A stretch of DNA of 45,537 nt, from the NCBI GenBank assembly GCA_023391185.1, contig JAEWBI010000023.1:1-45537 (forward strand), given 5' to 3'. The notes beneath the pieces are model-generated. The model saw only the letters and a list, made by a program, of their open reading frames with translations. It searched no databases and was not told the origin of the DNA. Every line of letters begins with the position of its first letter. Within the stretch, counting starts at the first letter, position 1. The DNA comes from Bacillota bacterium (GTDB lineage Bacteria; Bacillota_I; Bacilli_A; RF39; UBA660). Shown piece by piece: positions 25,061-30,832 of this stretch. Made by a program: the position numbers and the translations under genes.

Positions 25061-25846
25061 ATGAGAATAAAACTAAACACAATTTTTGAGTTACTTAGAA
25101 ACTATGATACTTATGGTTTTGAGTTATTATACGAAAATTATTTTAGATTAATGTATGGTGTTGCTTTTTCTATTAGTAAGAATGATGAAACAAGTAAAGA
25201 CGCTATTCAAAACACCATGTTTAATTTATATAAACTAGACTGTAATAAATTTCCTACTAGTAATGAATTAAGCTGGCTTTACAAAGTTGTTAAAAATGAA
25301 ACATTACAGCTTCTTAGGAAAGAAAAAGAAAAAATATCTATTGATGATATAGCTGAATTACCTGATCTTAATAATGATATTAATTTAATAGTAGATATGG
25401 ATTCTTATGAACAGTTAGTTATGCAACTAAATGATAGACAAAGAAAAATTGTGACTTTAAAAATTGTTAGTGGTTTAACTCATAAAGAAATATCTGAAAT
25501 GTTAGATATTCCTCTTGGTACCGTTATGTGGAGTTATAATACCTCTATTAAAAAGTTAAGACTTGTACTAAGTGGTTTAACTTCAGTATTTATATTAAGC
25601 TTAGGAACCATCTTATATAGGTTATTTGATGCAAAAACAAAAGCAAATTCATTAATAAGTGAATCATATACTACATTAGAATACTATCCATCTAGTAAAG
25701 TAGGTAGTAGCGCTCAAATAGTAAGTAGCTTTAATATAAATATAGTTTTATATATAGTTGTGATTTGTATGCTACTATCGTTAATATTATTATTTATTAA
25801 ATCTGATAAAATTCCTAACAGACTTCTTTACAAAAGAAATAAATAG
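25061..25846 (+). CDS. ECF-like sigma factor with C-terminal membrane anchor
   Basis: The first 170 residues are a group IV sigma-70 protein. Region 2 is YGFELLYENYFRLMYGVAFS...KDAIQNTMFNLYKL, and region 4 is LNDRQRKIVTLKIVSGLTHK...EISEMLDIPLGTVMWSYNTS. The C-terminal 90 residues are unusual for a sigma factor: a hydrophobic helix (LTSVFILSLGTILYRLF), a Ser/Tyr-rich linker of about 50 residues, and a second helix (NIVLYIVVICMLLSLILLFI) with a basic tail. This predicts a sigma factor tethered to the membrane with an external loop. No separate anti-sigma gene adjoins. It starts 2 nt after the PASTA gene and ends at a terminator. Confidence 0.85.
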   Translation: MRIKLNTIFELLRNYDTYGFELLYENYFRLMYGVAFSISKNDETSKDAIQNTMFNLYKLDCNKFPTSNELSWLYKVVKNETLQLLRKEKEKISIDDIAELPDLNNDINLIVDMDSYEQLVMQLNDRQRKIVTLKIVSGLTHKEISEMLDIPLGTVMWSYNTSIKKLRLVLSGLTSVFILSLGTILYRLFDAKTKANSLISESYTTLEYYPSSKVGSSAQIVSSFNINIVLYIVVICMLLSLILLFIKSDKIPNRLLYKRNK

Positions 25847-25928
25847 TACTCATATTAAGATATTTACAATAGGTTAGGGGACTTTATTTTAATTAAGATA
25901 AAATATTGATTTTTATTAAAATAAATAT

Positions 25929-25952
25929 AAAAAGACTTTATAAGTCTTTTTT
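25929..25952 (+). terminator. Rho-independent terminator
   Basis: AAAAAGACTT/AAGTCTTTTT stem with 3-nt loop, T-rich tail. It ends the ABC-PASTA-sigma operon and marks the left edge of the accessory island. Confidence 0.85.
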
Positions 25953-25973
25953 CTTATCATGATATAAAAAGTA

Positions 25974-26002
25974 TTTACAAAAAATATTTCTAATTATATA
26001 AT
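25974..26002 (+). promoter_or_regulatory. Sigma-A promoter at the left edge of the island
   Basis: TTTACA (25974-25979), 17-nt spacer, perfect TATAAT (25997-26002), 28 nt upstream of the 197-aa gene. Confidence 0.7.
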
Positions 26003-26029
26003 TAATATTATTAATGGGGGAATAATATA

Positions 26030-26623
26030 ATGAGTTTTAATACAGAAATAGCTGAAGAAATATCAAAATTGCAAGAAGAAGCATTATTTATTATTGATAA
26101 TGAGATAGTAGAAATATATTATAAGTTTATTTCTTATATTCCTGAAAAATGGAACATATCTAATTTGCTTAAAAAAAGTGTTGTAGATTTAACAGTACAA
26201 GAAATAGAAGTTTTAAAGCAAATAAAAATTGATAATAATAATAGTGAAATTTTTTTAGAATATTTAAATAGCGAGAAAAAAAAATCAAAACATGTATATT
26301 TGATTGAAAAGTATTTTGATGATAATTCAATAGAAGATATAGCTAAATTAAAATTAACGGAAGAAGAATATAATTTTTGCATTAAAAATATTAAAATATA
26401 TAGCATTTTGCCAAATGAAGAATTAAATGCCGTAGTAAACGAATTAAGTAAAAAAAGTTGCAAAGATAGATCTATATTAGAAGAATATATATTACATCAG
26501 CTAAAATCAATATTGTTTGCTAGAAATATAAAAAAATTATCTGATGATATTGATGCTAAAACAGAAAAAAACTTTCAAATGCGTAATAAAAGTGCGTTAT
26601 ATGCTCAAAAAATTATAATTTAA
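26030..26623 (+). CDS. Hypothetical protein of accessory island
   Basis: A 197-aa, acidic-to-basic, almost entirely helical protein with no membrane segment. I recognise no domain. Repeated EEI/LSKL heptad-like patterns (AEEISKLQEEALFIID, NEELNAVVNELSKKS) suggest coiled coils. It has its own consensus promoter and a GGGGGAATAAT ribosome-binding region. Downstream of its stop begins the conserved leader segment shared with the two later modules (GAATATAATATAT), so it occupies the place where those modules carry a rolling-circle origin. It may be cargo of the first module or a resident gene next to the insertion point. Confidence 0.55.
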   Translation: MSFNTEIAEEISKLQEEALFIIDNEIVEIYYKFISYIPEKWNISNLLKKSVVDLTVQEIEVLKQIKIDNNNSEIFLEYLNSEKKKSKHVYLIEKYFDDNSIEDIAKLKLTEEEYNFCIKNIKIYSILPNEELNAVVNELSKKSCKDRSILEEYILHQLKSILFARNIKKLSDDIDAKTEKNFQMRNKSALYAQKIII

Positions 26624-26685
26624 TTGCTGAATATAATATATGAATTGATAACTTGAAACTTTTTAGATTAAAATTAGGTGTAATT

Positions 26686-26982
26686 ATGTTTAAGAGAAAA
26701 AAGAAGAAAAAATCAAAATTCAACTACGATAGCAAGAATAAAATATTCATAATATCAGTAATAAAAATTAAACCAGGACTGTATAATTTAAAGTATATTT
26801 TAGATAATAAAGTTATTTCAAGTGAATATATGGGCTATTTGTTCTTTGATGTTTATACCGATAATCTTAATTTTATAATTGAATTAGAACCAAAAATGAT
26901 AGGAAAGTGGCTATTATGCGACTTTGATTTTTATAATGTATTACTCAATTTACATAACAAAAGAAAACAAAGTTATTGTTAA
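26686..26982 (+). CDS. Island small ORF A, copy 0 (paralogue of 28466-28744)
   Basis: A 98-aa basic protein starting at ATG 26686 behind AGGTG; an upstream in-frame start at 26653 is less likely because the paralogue begins at the equivalent ATG. Conserved with the second copy: KIFIIS(V/L)IKI near residue 18, LYNLKYILDNK, EY(M/L)GY(L/F)FFDV, PKMIGKWL and CDFDFYNVLL. After a variable Lys/Arg-rich start it looks like a compact beta-rich fold. The function is unknown. ORF B begins inside its 3' end in another frame, an arrangement also kept in the second copy, which supports both being real genes. Confidence 0.65.
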   Translation: MFKRKKKKKSKFNYDSKNKIFIISVIKIKPGLYNLKYILDNKVISSEYMGYLFFDVYTDNLNFIIELEPKMIGKWLLCDFDFYNVLLNLHNKRKQSYC

Positions 26983-27106
26983 GCATTCTAGAAACTGTAA
27001 TTCATTAAAAATTGGTGATTCTAATTCATACGGTCATAAGTTACTTGCACGATTTCGATTTTCTCCAAAAAGTGTTAGAAAACTTGATAAAAACGATTTA
27101 TTTTAG
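26936..27106 (+). CDS. Island small ORF B, copy 0 (overlaps ORF A)
   Basis: A 56-aa basic peptide starting at ATG 26936, 47 nt inside ORF A in a different frame. Its paralogue at 28713-28868 keeps MYYS(I/V)YIT near the start, KVI(V/I)KH, C-N-LKI, and SYGH(K/R)L. The Cys/His pattern (KHSRNCNSLK, SYGH) could hint at metal binding but is too short to assign. Translation is probably coupled to ORF A termination. The HTH gene follows after 11 nt. Confidence 0.6.
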   Translation: MYYSIYITKENKVIVKHSRNCNSLKIGDSNSYGHKLLARFRFSPKSVRKLDKNDLF

Positions 27107-27117
27107 GTGGTGTGTTT

Positions 27118-27540
27118 ATGGAACAAAAAAGTTATTATGCAGTTATTCCTGCATATGTAAGATACGACAAAGATTTAAGTCCTAATTCAAAACTTTTATA
27201 TGGAGAAATAACTGCTCTTTGTAATGAAAAAGGTTATTGTTGGGCTACTAATCAGTATTTTATGGACTTATATTCTTTATCTGAAAGAACTATTCAAAAT
27301 CTATTGAAACAACTAGTTAATAAAAAGTATATAAAAATTATAATAGATAATAATACAAAAAGAAGAATATTTTTGTTAAATACCCCCGCAAAAAATTACG
27401 GGGTAGGGACGCAAAAAATTACGGGGAACCCCGCAAATAATTGCACCCATAATAATAAAAAGAATAATAAAACTAATAATGCTAATAATAATACGCGTGC
27501 GTGTGAACTTGAAGAAGAATATGACTGGCTTAATGAATAA
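27118..27540 (+). CDS. HTH_36-type helix-turn-helix protein, copy 0
   Basis: A 140-aa protein whose first 85 residues form the winged HTH seen at the N-terminus of many plasmid and phage replication-related proteins: YYAVIPAYVRYDKDLSPNSK, LLYGEITALCNEKGYCWATN, LSERTIQNLLKQLVNKKYIK. The tail is a variable Asn/Lys-rich linker with short repeats, ending in a conserved EEEYDWLNE. It lacks any HUH (HxH) nicking motif, so it is not itself a rolling-circle relaxase. TTTTAGGTGGTGTG precedes the ATG. It is a close paralogue of 28880-29296. Likely roles are DNA binding at the element origin or copy control. Confidence 0.75.
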   Translation: MEQKSYYAVIPAYVRYDKDLSPNSKLLYGEITALCNEKGYCWATNQYFMDLYSLSERTIQNLLKQLVNKKYIKIIIDNNTKRRIFLLNTPAKNYGVGTQKITGNPANNCTHNNKKNNKTNNANNNTRACELEEEYDWLNE

Positions 27541-27565
27541 AAAAAAGACTTTAAAGGTCTTTTTC
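27541..27565. terminator. Convergent bidirectional terminator
   Basis: AAAAGAC/GTCTTTT stem extended through the CTTTAAAG loop, with A/T runs on both sides. It separates the HTH gene from the convergent 71-aa gene, whose stop codon lies within it. Confidence 0.75.
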
Positions 27566-27766
27566 TTTTAATATTTTAAGTTCTTTTTCTTTTATATATT
27601 CAATTCTTGCTAATTTTTCAGCTTTTTCTTTTTCTTTCCTTGCTTTTACTTTTTTTCTATAAGGTATATTTATGCATAGTAACGCAATTACCATTATAAT
27701 TAATGAATAAAATATTATATTATACGATTCACATATTTTTTCTACTATCTTCTCATATGTTTCCAT
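27551..27766 (-). CDS. Small membrane protein with charged tail (module cargo)
   Basis: A 71-aa protein: an acidic start (METYEKIVEKICESYN), one transmembrane helix (IIFYSLIIMVIALLCINI), then a long Lys/Glu-rich amphipathic tail. AGAAAGGAA lies ahead of the ATG on the minus strand, and TATAAT-like elements lie further upstream. It is convergent with the HTH gene, the same slot that in the next module holds the toxin-antitoxin locus. Function unknown; it may be a holin-like, toxin or maintenance peptide. Confidence 0.6.
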   Translation of the reverse strand: METYEKIVEKICESYNIIFYSLIIMVIALLCINIPYRKKVKARKEKEKAEKLARIEYIKEKELKILKEKDL

Positions 27767-27869
27767 TACTAAAATTCCTTTCTTATAATATTTTTACTAC
27801 TTGAATAATTATATTATAACATTTTTAGAAAATGATTTAAAGTATGTGGTTAATAAATAATAGTTTTTG

Positions 27870-27919
27870 TAGGGGGGTACTACGACACCCCCCTATGAGT
27901 GACATGTGACATGTGACAA
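27870..27919 (+). other. pMV158-type rolling-circle double-strand origin (dso1)
   Basis: A perfect 9-bp hairpin (27870-27878 with 27887-27895, G6/C6 core) displays ACTACGAC in its loop, so TACTACGAC lies at 27878-27886. TACTACG/AC is the established nick sequence of RepB from pMV158-family plasmids; nicking would fall after G27884. Three tandem 7-bp iterons follow directly (GTGACAT, GTGACAT, GTGACAA; 27899-27919), matching the nick-plus-direct-repeat layout of that family. No Rep gene is in the window, so an initiator would have to act in trans. Confidence 0.8.
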
Positions 27920-28107
27920 TTTAAGGGCAAAACACACCCGTTTTATGCCGAGAAAATCCATTATTTTAGGCAATTTAAAAATTTAATGCTTTATTGCAAT
28001 GCAATTATTTAAAAATTGCATTGACAATTATTAAAGTTTTAAAATTGGGAACCTGAAATAATGGAGGAATTGGAATAAAAAGGGGAGATATAGACATGAT
28101 CTGATAC

Positions 28108-28136
28108 AAAAAGCCGAAAGCAATGCTTCGGCTTTT
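28108..28136 (+). terminator. Module-head terminator, copy 1
   Basis: AAGCCGAAAGC/GCTTCGGCTT stem with one bulge and a T4 tail, conserved in copy 2 at 30146-30174. It implies a short transcript from the module head. Confidence 0.8.
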
Positions 28137-28465
28137 GCATTGAGACTAGCTATTACTTGATTGTAGTCTCATATCTCAGTATAAATTAGATAAAAACATA
28201 ATAAAAAAAGATTAAAATTCATTTAATTAAAAAATTTATAAATAAATAAATTTAACTAAAATTTATAAAAACATTTGCTTTTTTAAAATTTCGTGTTATT
28301 ATTTGCTTATAAGTTATCAAACTATAAGTATATGAATAATTATTCTAATTATGCATGAAAGTTGCTAAAAACGGCTTAAAAATGCAAAAAAAACAATATT
28401 TTTTATATAACTTCTTACTGAATATAATATATAAAATGATAACTTTCTACTTTATAGGTGGTAAT

Positions 28466-28744
28466 ATGTTTAAAGTCGTAAGAGTTAAAAGAAGAAAAAA
28501 ATATAATAATTCTAATAAAATATTTATAATATCACTTATAAAAATTGACCATTGTTTATATAATTTAAAGTATATTTTAGACAATAAAATAACTACTAAT
28601 GAATATTTAGGCTATTTCTTTTTTGATGTTAATATTGATAATATGAACTTTATTCAAAAGATAAATCCTAAAATGATAGGTAAATGGTTACAGTGTGATT
28701 TTGATTTTTACAATGTATTACTCGGTTTACATAACAAACGATAA
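28466..28744 (+). CDS. Island small ORF A, copy 1
   Basis: A 92-aa paralogue of 26686-26982. ATG 28466 sits behind TATAGGTGGTAAT; an upstream in-frame codon at 28355 lies in the conserved non-coding leader and is rejected. Shared blocks include NKIFIISLIKI, LYNLKYILDNK, YLGYFFFDV and PKMIGKWLQCDFDFYNVLL, while the basic N-terminus has diverged. Clear divergence with the frame intact indicates purifying selection on the protein. The 3' end is overlapped by ORF B. Confidence 0.68.
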   Translation: MFKVVRVKRRKKYNNSNKIFIISLIKIDHCLYNLKYILDNKITTNEYLGYFFFDVNIDNMNFIQKINPKMIGKWLQCDFDFYNVLLGLHNKR

Positions 28745-28868
28745 CAAGGTAATTATAAAACATACAAGACACTGTAATAATTTAAAAATTAATGAAATAA
28801 ACTCTTATGGTCATAGGTTAATTATACGTTTTTGGTTTGATACTACTACGTACGAAATAACTGAATAA
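28713..28868 (+). CDS. Island small ORF B, copy 1 (overlaps ORF A)
   Basis: A 51-aa basic peptide read from ATG 28713: MYYSVYITNDNKVIIKHTRH, then CNNLKINEINSYGHRLIIRF and a short tail to TAA at 28868. It is the paralogue of 26936-27106 and starts at the homologous ATG within ORF A, in the same relative frame. The HTH gene begins 11 nt later. Too short for domain assignment; the duplicated arrangement is the main coding evidence. Confidence 0.6.
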   Translation: MYYSVYITNDNKVIIKHTRHCNNLKINEINSYGHRLIIRFWFDTTTYEITE

Positions 28869-28879
28869 AGGTGGTAATT

Positions 28880-29296
28880 ATGGAACAAAAAAGTTATTAT
28901 GCAGTTATTCCCGCATATGTCAGATATGACAAAGACTTATCTTCTACGGCTAAACTTTTATATGCTGAAATAACAGCGCTTTGTAATGAAAAAGGGTATT
29001 GTTGGGCAACTAATCAGTATTTTAGTGAATTGTACAGTATCAGTGATAGACAAGTACAAAATTTATTGAAACAATTAGTTACAAAAAAATATATAAAAAT
29101 AATAATAGAGCAAAATACAAAAAGGAGAATTTTTCTTATAGATACCCCCGAAAAAAATTTCGTGGGAGGTATGAAAAAAATTTCCGGGGAGTACGAAAAA
29201 AATTTCACCCATAATAATAAAAAGAATAATAAAACTAATACAAGTAATAATAATACGCCCCAACTTGAAGAAGAATATGACTGGCTTAATGAATAA
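28880..29296 (+). CDS. HTH_36-type helix-turn-helix protein, copy 1
   Basis: A 138-aa paralogue of 27118-27540. The HTH region is nearly the same (YYAVIPAYVRYDKDLSSTAK, LLYAEITALCNEKGYCWATN, SDRQVQNLLKQLVTKKYIK), as is the final EEEYDWLNE. The linker differs: it has short repeats of the form EKNF/KKIS instead of AKNY/QKIT. AGGTGGTAATT precedes ATG 28880. The gene lies on the segment bounded by the two nick sites, so a circle released by rolling-circle replication would carry it. Confidence 0.76.
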   Translation: MEQKSYYAVIPAYVRYDKDLSSTAKLLYAEITALCNEKGYCWATNQYFSELYSISDRQVQNLLKQLVTKKYIKIIIEQNTKRRIFLIDTPEKNFVGGMKKISGEYEKNFTHNNKKNNKTNTSNNNTPQLEEEYDWLNE

Positions 29297-29524
29297 AAAA
29301 AGTTATATAATCGCTAGGTCTGAATTCTTTATAAAATAAGTTTTAAAAGTTAATTTTCTAAAAAATTACTTTTTTTGACAAATAAAAAATTAAAAATAAA
29401 AAAACAAACAAATATTTTTAAAATTTGTTTTTTTGTTTTGCCTTGAAAAATAAGGGTTAAACCGCAAATGCGAACAAAAGTTCGAAAAAACTTTTAAAAA
29501 AACATAGTCTTTTGGAAAAAGTCG
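29297..29524. other. AT-rich gap between HTH copy 1 and the toxin locus
   Basis: No ORF. A hairpin-like ACAAACAAAT/ATTTGTTTTTTTG (about 29403-29436) with T-rich tail may terminate the HTH transcript, and a small CGAAC-AAAA-GTTCG hairpin lies at 29471-29484. Otherwise homopolymeric A/T tracts. Confidence 0.5.
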
Positions 29525-29533
29525 TGATATCAT
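29525..29533 (+). promoter_or_regulatory. Candidate extended -10 promoter of toxin mRNA
   Basis: TGATATCAT fits TGN-TATAAT with one mismatch. No good -35 is visible. A start near 29540 would give a 5' leader of about 50 nt ahead of the toxin ORF. Confidence 0.4.
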
Positions 29534-29557
29534 GTATTTGCAGGTGAATTTTCGGTT

Positions 29558-29591
29558 ATATTTTATCCATTTATAAAGGAGGATAAAATAT
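29558..29591 (+). promoter_or_regulatory. Start-codon-sequestering hairpin in toxin mRNA
   Basis: An 11-bp perfect inverted repeat ATATTTTATCC (29558-29568) / GGATAAAATAT (29581-29591) with a 12-nt loop. It buries the end of the AAAGGAGG Shine-Dalgarno and two bases of the ATG of the 38-aa ORF, as seen in tightly controlled type I toxin mRNAs. Confidence 0.75.
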
Positions 29592-29706
29592 GAATAAGAA
29601 GATAATAAAAAAAATATTTGAAATGATGCAAGAACGCGAAATCGGAATGGAGGAAGTGATAATAATATTGATATTAATATATTACACAACTTTAGCAATT
29701 AGATAA
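29590..29706 (+). CDS. Putative type I toxin, 38-aa membrane peptide
   Basis: A short ORF with a very strong Shine-Dalgarno (AAAGGAGG). It encodes MNKKIIKKIFEMMQEREIG, then a hydrophobic stretch MEEVIIILILIYYTTLAIR ending in Arg. Basic N-terminus, single membrane helix and length match the Fst/TxpA/BsrG kind of membrane-acting toxin, though I see no clear sequence homology to a named family. The start is sequestered in a hairpin. A minus-strand promoter and terminator just downstream define a convergent antisense RNA over the 3' end. Inside a rolling-circle element, an addiction module is a natural passenger. Confidence 0.7.
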   Translation: MNKKIIKKIFEMMQEREIGMEEVIIILILIYYTTLAIR

Positions 29707-29788
29707 AAAAAAGATACTTTTTTAAAGTATCAAACGTAAAATATCGGATAAATGTAACTGAACTTCCCAATTCACCTACATTATCAGC
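29705..29788 (-). ncRNA. Candidate antisense RNA antitoxin
   Basis: Transcribed on the minus strand from about 29788 and ending at hairpin GATACTTT/AAAGTATC (29713-29731) followed by T8 on the minus strand (29705-29712). That gives an RNA of about 84 nt fully complementary to the toxin stop codon and 3' UTR. The terminator has a T-run only on the minus strand, so it is dedicated to this RNA. The arrangement matches convergent type I antitoxins such as RatA and SR4. Expression is inferred. Confidence 0.7.
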
Positions 29789-29794
29789 GATTCC

Positions 29795-29823
29795 AATATA
29801 TCATAGCTGATAATTTTTGTCAA
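29795..29823 (-). promoter_or_regulatory. Strong promoter of the antisense RNA
   Basis: On the minus strand: perfect TTGACA (29823-29818), 17-nt spacer, TATATT (29800-29795). No ORF follows before the terminator, so its only product is the short antisense RNA. Confidence 0.82.
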
Positions 29824-29844
29824 TCTGAGATATATAATTATTAT

Positions 29845-29872
29845 AAAAAAAGCCGACGTTTGGCTTTTTTTT
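29845..29872. terminator. Terminator of toxin mRNA
   Basis: A-run, AGCCGA/TTGGCT stem, T8. It works on either strand. It would end the toxin mRNA beyond the antisense region and lies about 35 nt before the second rolling-circle origin. Confidence 0.8.
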
Positions 29873-29906
29873 ATGCCAATACAATCCATTATTTCCAGCA
29901 TAATGT

Positions 29907-29957
29907 GGGGGGGGTTACTACGACACCCCCCATTGAGTGACGTGTGACGTGTGACAA
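29907..29957 (+). other. pMV158-type rolling-circle double-strand origin (dso2)
   Basis: A G-run (29907-29914) and C-run (29926-29931) form a hairpin with TACTACGAC at 29916-29924; the nick would fall after G29922. Three tandem iterons follow: GTGACGT, GTGACGT, GTGACAA (29937-29957). Compared with dso1 the nick sequence is identical, but the first two iterons have both changed CAT to CGT, a concerted change. Distance between the two nicks is 2,038 bp. Confidence 0.8.
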
Positions 29958-30145
29958 TTTGAGGAGAAAATACACCCGTTTATGCCGAGAAAATCCATTG
30001 TTTTAGGCAATTAAAAACTTAATGCTGTAATGCTTTGCAATTATTTTAATAATGGCAAAGACATTTATTAAAGTTTTTTAATTGGGAACCTAAAACGTAT
30101 GGAGGAATTGGAATAAAGAGGGGATATGTAGACATGATCTGATAC

Positions 30146-30174
30146 AAAAAGCCGAAAGCATCGCTTCGGCTTTT
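30146..30174 (+). terminator. Module-head terminator, copy 2
   Basis: Same stem AAGCCGAAAGC/GCTTCGGCTT as copy 1, with differences confined to the loop. Confidence 0.8.
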
Positions 30175-30547
30175 GCATCGAGACTACATATTACTTGATA
30201 GTAGTCTCATATCTCAGTATAAATTTGATAAAAATATAATAAAAATAAGGCTTAAAATCATTTTTATAAAATTTTCACTTATTAATAGTTTTTACTGAAA
30301 ATAATAAAAGTATTTGCTTTTTTAAAAAATTATGTTATTCTTTGTCTAGAAGTTATCAAACTATAAGTATATGAATAGTTATTCTAATTATGCATTAAAG
30401 TTGCTTAAAATGGCTTAAAAATGCAAAAAAATGATATTTTTCATATAACTTGCTAGTGAATATAATATATATTATGTTAACTTCTTAAAATAAAATCATT
30501 TTGTATATTTAGTTAATAATTGCCAATACTATTATTGGGTGATTAAA

Positions 30548-30793
30548 ATGAGAAAGAATAATAATTCAAAGCAATCTACAACAAGTAAAGCTAACAATAA
30601 TAGTCAAGTAACTAATAGAAATTCTAACAATAATATTACTAATAAAAGTTCTAATAATAATGTTACTAACAAAAATGCAAATAGTAATGTTACTAATAAA
30701 AAAGGTAATGTTGGATTCGTTACTGACAATGCTAATTCTTTCAGGTATGATCCTGAAGAAGAACATTCCTTCGACGTAACTGATTGTAGATAA
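30548..30793 (+). CDS. Asn-rich low-complexity protein with VTN repeats
   Basis: An 81-aa protein: a basic start MRKNNNSKQSTTSKANNNSQ, then about four degenerate 10-residue units built around (V/I)TN(R/K)-N-S/A-N-N-N, then an acidic end (FRYDPEEEHSFDVTDCR). ATG 30548 follows GGGTGAT. No membrane segment or known domain. It fills the cargo position of the third module, and a good terminator follows. The C-terminal YDPEEEHSFDVTDC resembles a short linear motif more than a domain; function unknown. Confidence 0.55.
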   Translation: MRKNNNSKQSTTSKANNNSQVTNRNSNNNITNKSSNNNVTNKNANSNVTNKKGNVGFVTDNANSFRYDPEEEHSFDVTDCR

Positions 30794-30796
30794 CCC

Positions 30797-30832
30797 AGAA
30801 AGAGATGGCCTATGGGCCCTCTTTTCTTTTTT
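30797..30832 (+). terminator. Rho-independent terminator
   Basis: AAAGAG-GGCC/GGCC-CTCTTT stem with small internal loop, TATG loop and T-rich tail. It ends the third module. Confidence 0.8.

Larger units (their letters stand above)
27870..28465 (+). repeat. Long non-coding module head, copy 1 (repeat of 29905-30485)
   Basis: This roughly 600-bp segment without a gene is repeated, with scattered substitutions, at 29905-30485. It contains the dso, an ATGCCGAGAAAATCCATT block, a hairpin with compensatory changes (27997-28023), a conserved block TGGAGGAATTGGAATAA, a GC-rich terminator (28108-28136), a hairpin GAGACTA/TAGTCTC (28142-28170), a long AT-rich stretch, and the leader AGTTATCAAACTATAAGTAT before the cargo genes. 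The palindrome-rich part could be a single-strand origin or encode an untranslated RNA. The conserved part shows no ORF longer than a few codons. Confidence 0.75.
29905..30485 (+). repeat. Long non-coding module head, copy 2
   Basis: Second copy of 27870-28465 with the same order of elements: dso, ATGCCGAGAAAATCCATT block, compensated hairpin (30033-30060), TGGAGGAATTGGAATAA, terminator (30146-30174), hairpin GAGACTAC/GTAGTCTC, and the leader AGTTATCAAACTATAAGTAT ending with GAATATAATATAT. The gene cargo after it is different (Asn-rich protein instead of ORFs A, B and HTH), showing that the head is a reusable unit. Confidence 0.75.

Noticed and set aside
28142..28170. Hairpin GAGACTA/TAGTCTC after the module-head terminator as a second terminator
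   Set aside because: No T-run follows on either strand. It is conserved in both heads, so it is more likely part of an origin or RNA structure.
27118..29296. HTH_36 proteins as the rolling-circle Rep of the elements
   Set aside because: Neither copy contains an HUH (HxH) motif or catalytic Tyr context, and at about 140 aa both are too short and of the wrong domain type for RepB-like initiators.
30548..30793. VTN repeat DNA (30600-30720) as a CRISPR array or iterons
   Set aside because: The repeats are degenerate, in frame, about 30 nt long without spacers, and best explained by the low-complexity protein they encode.
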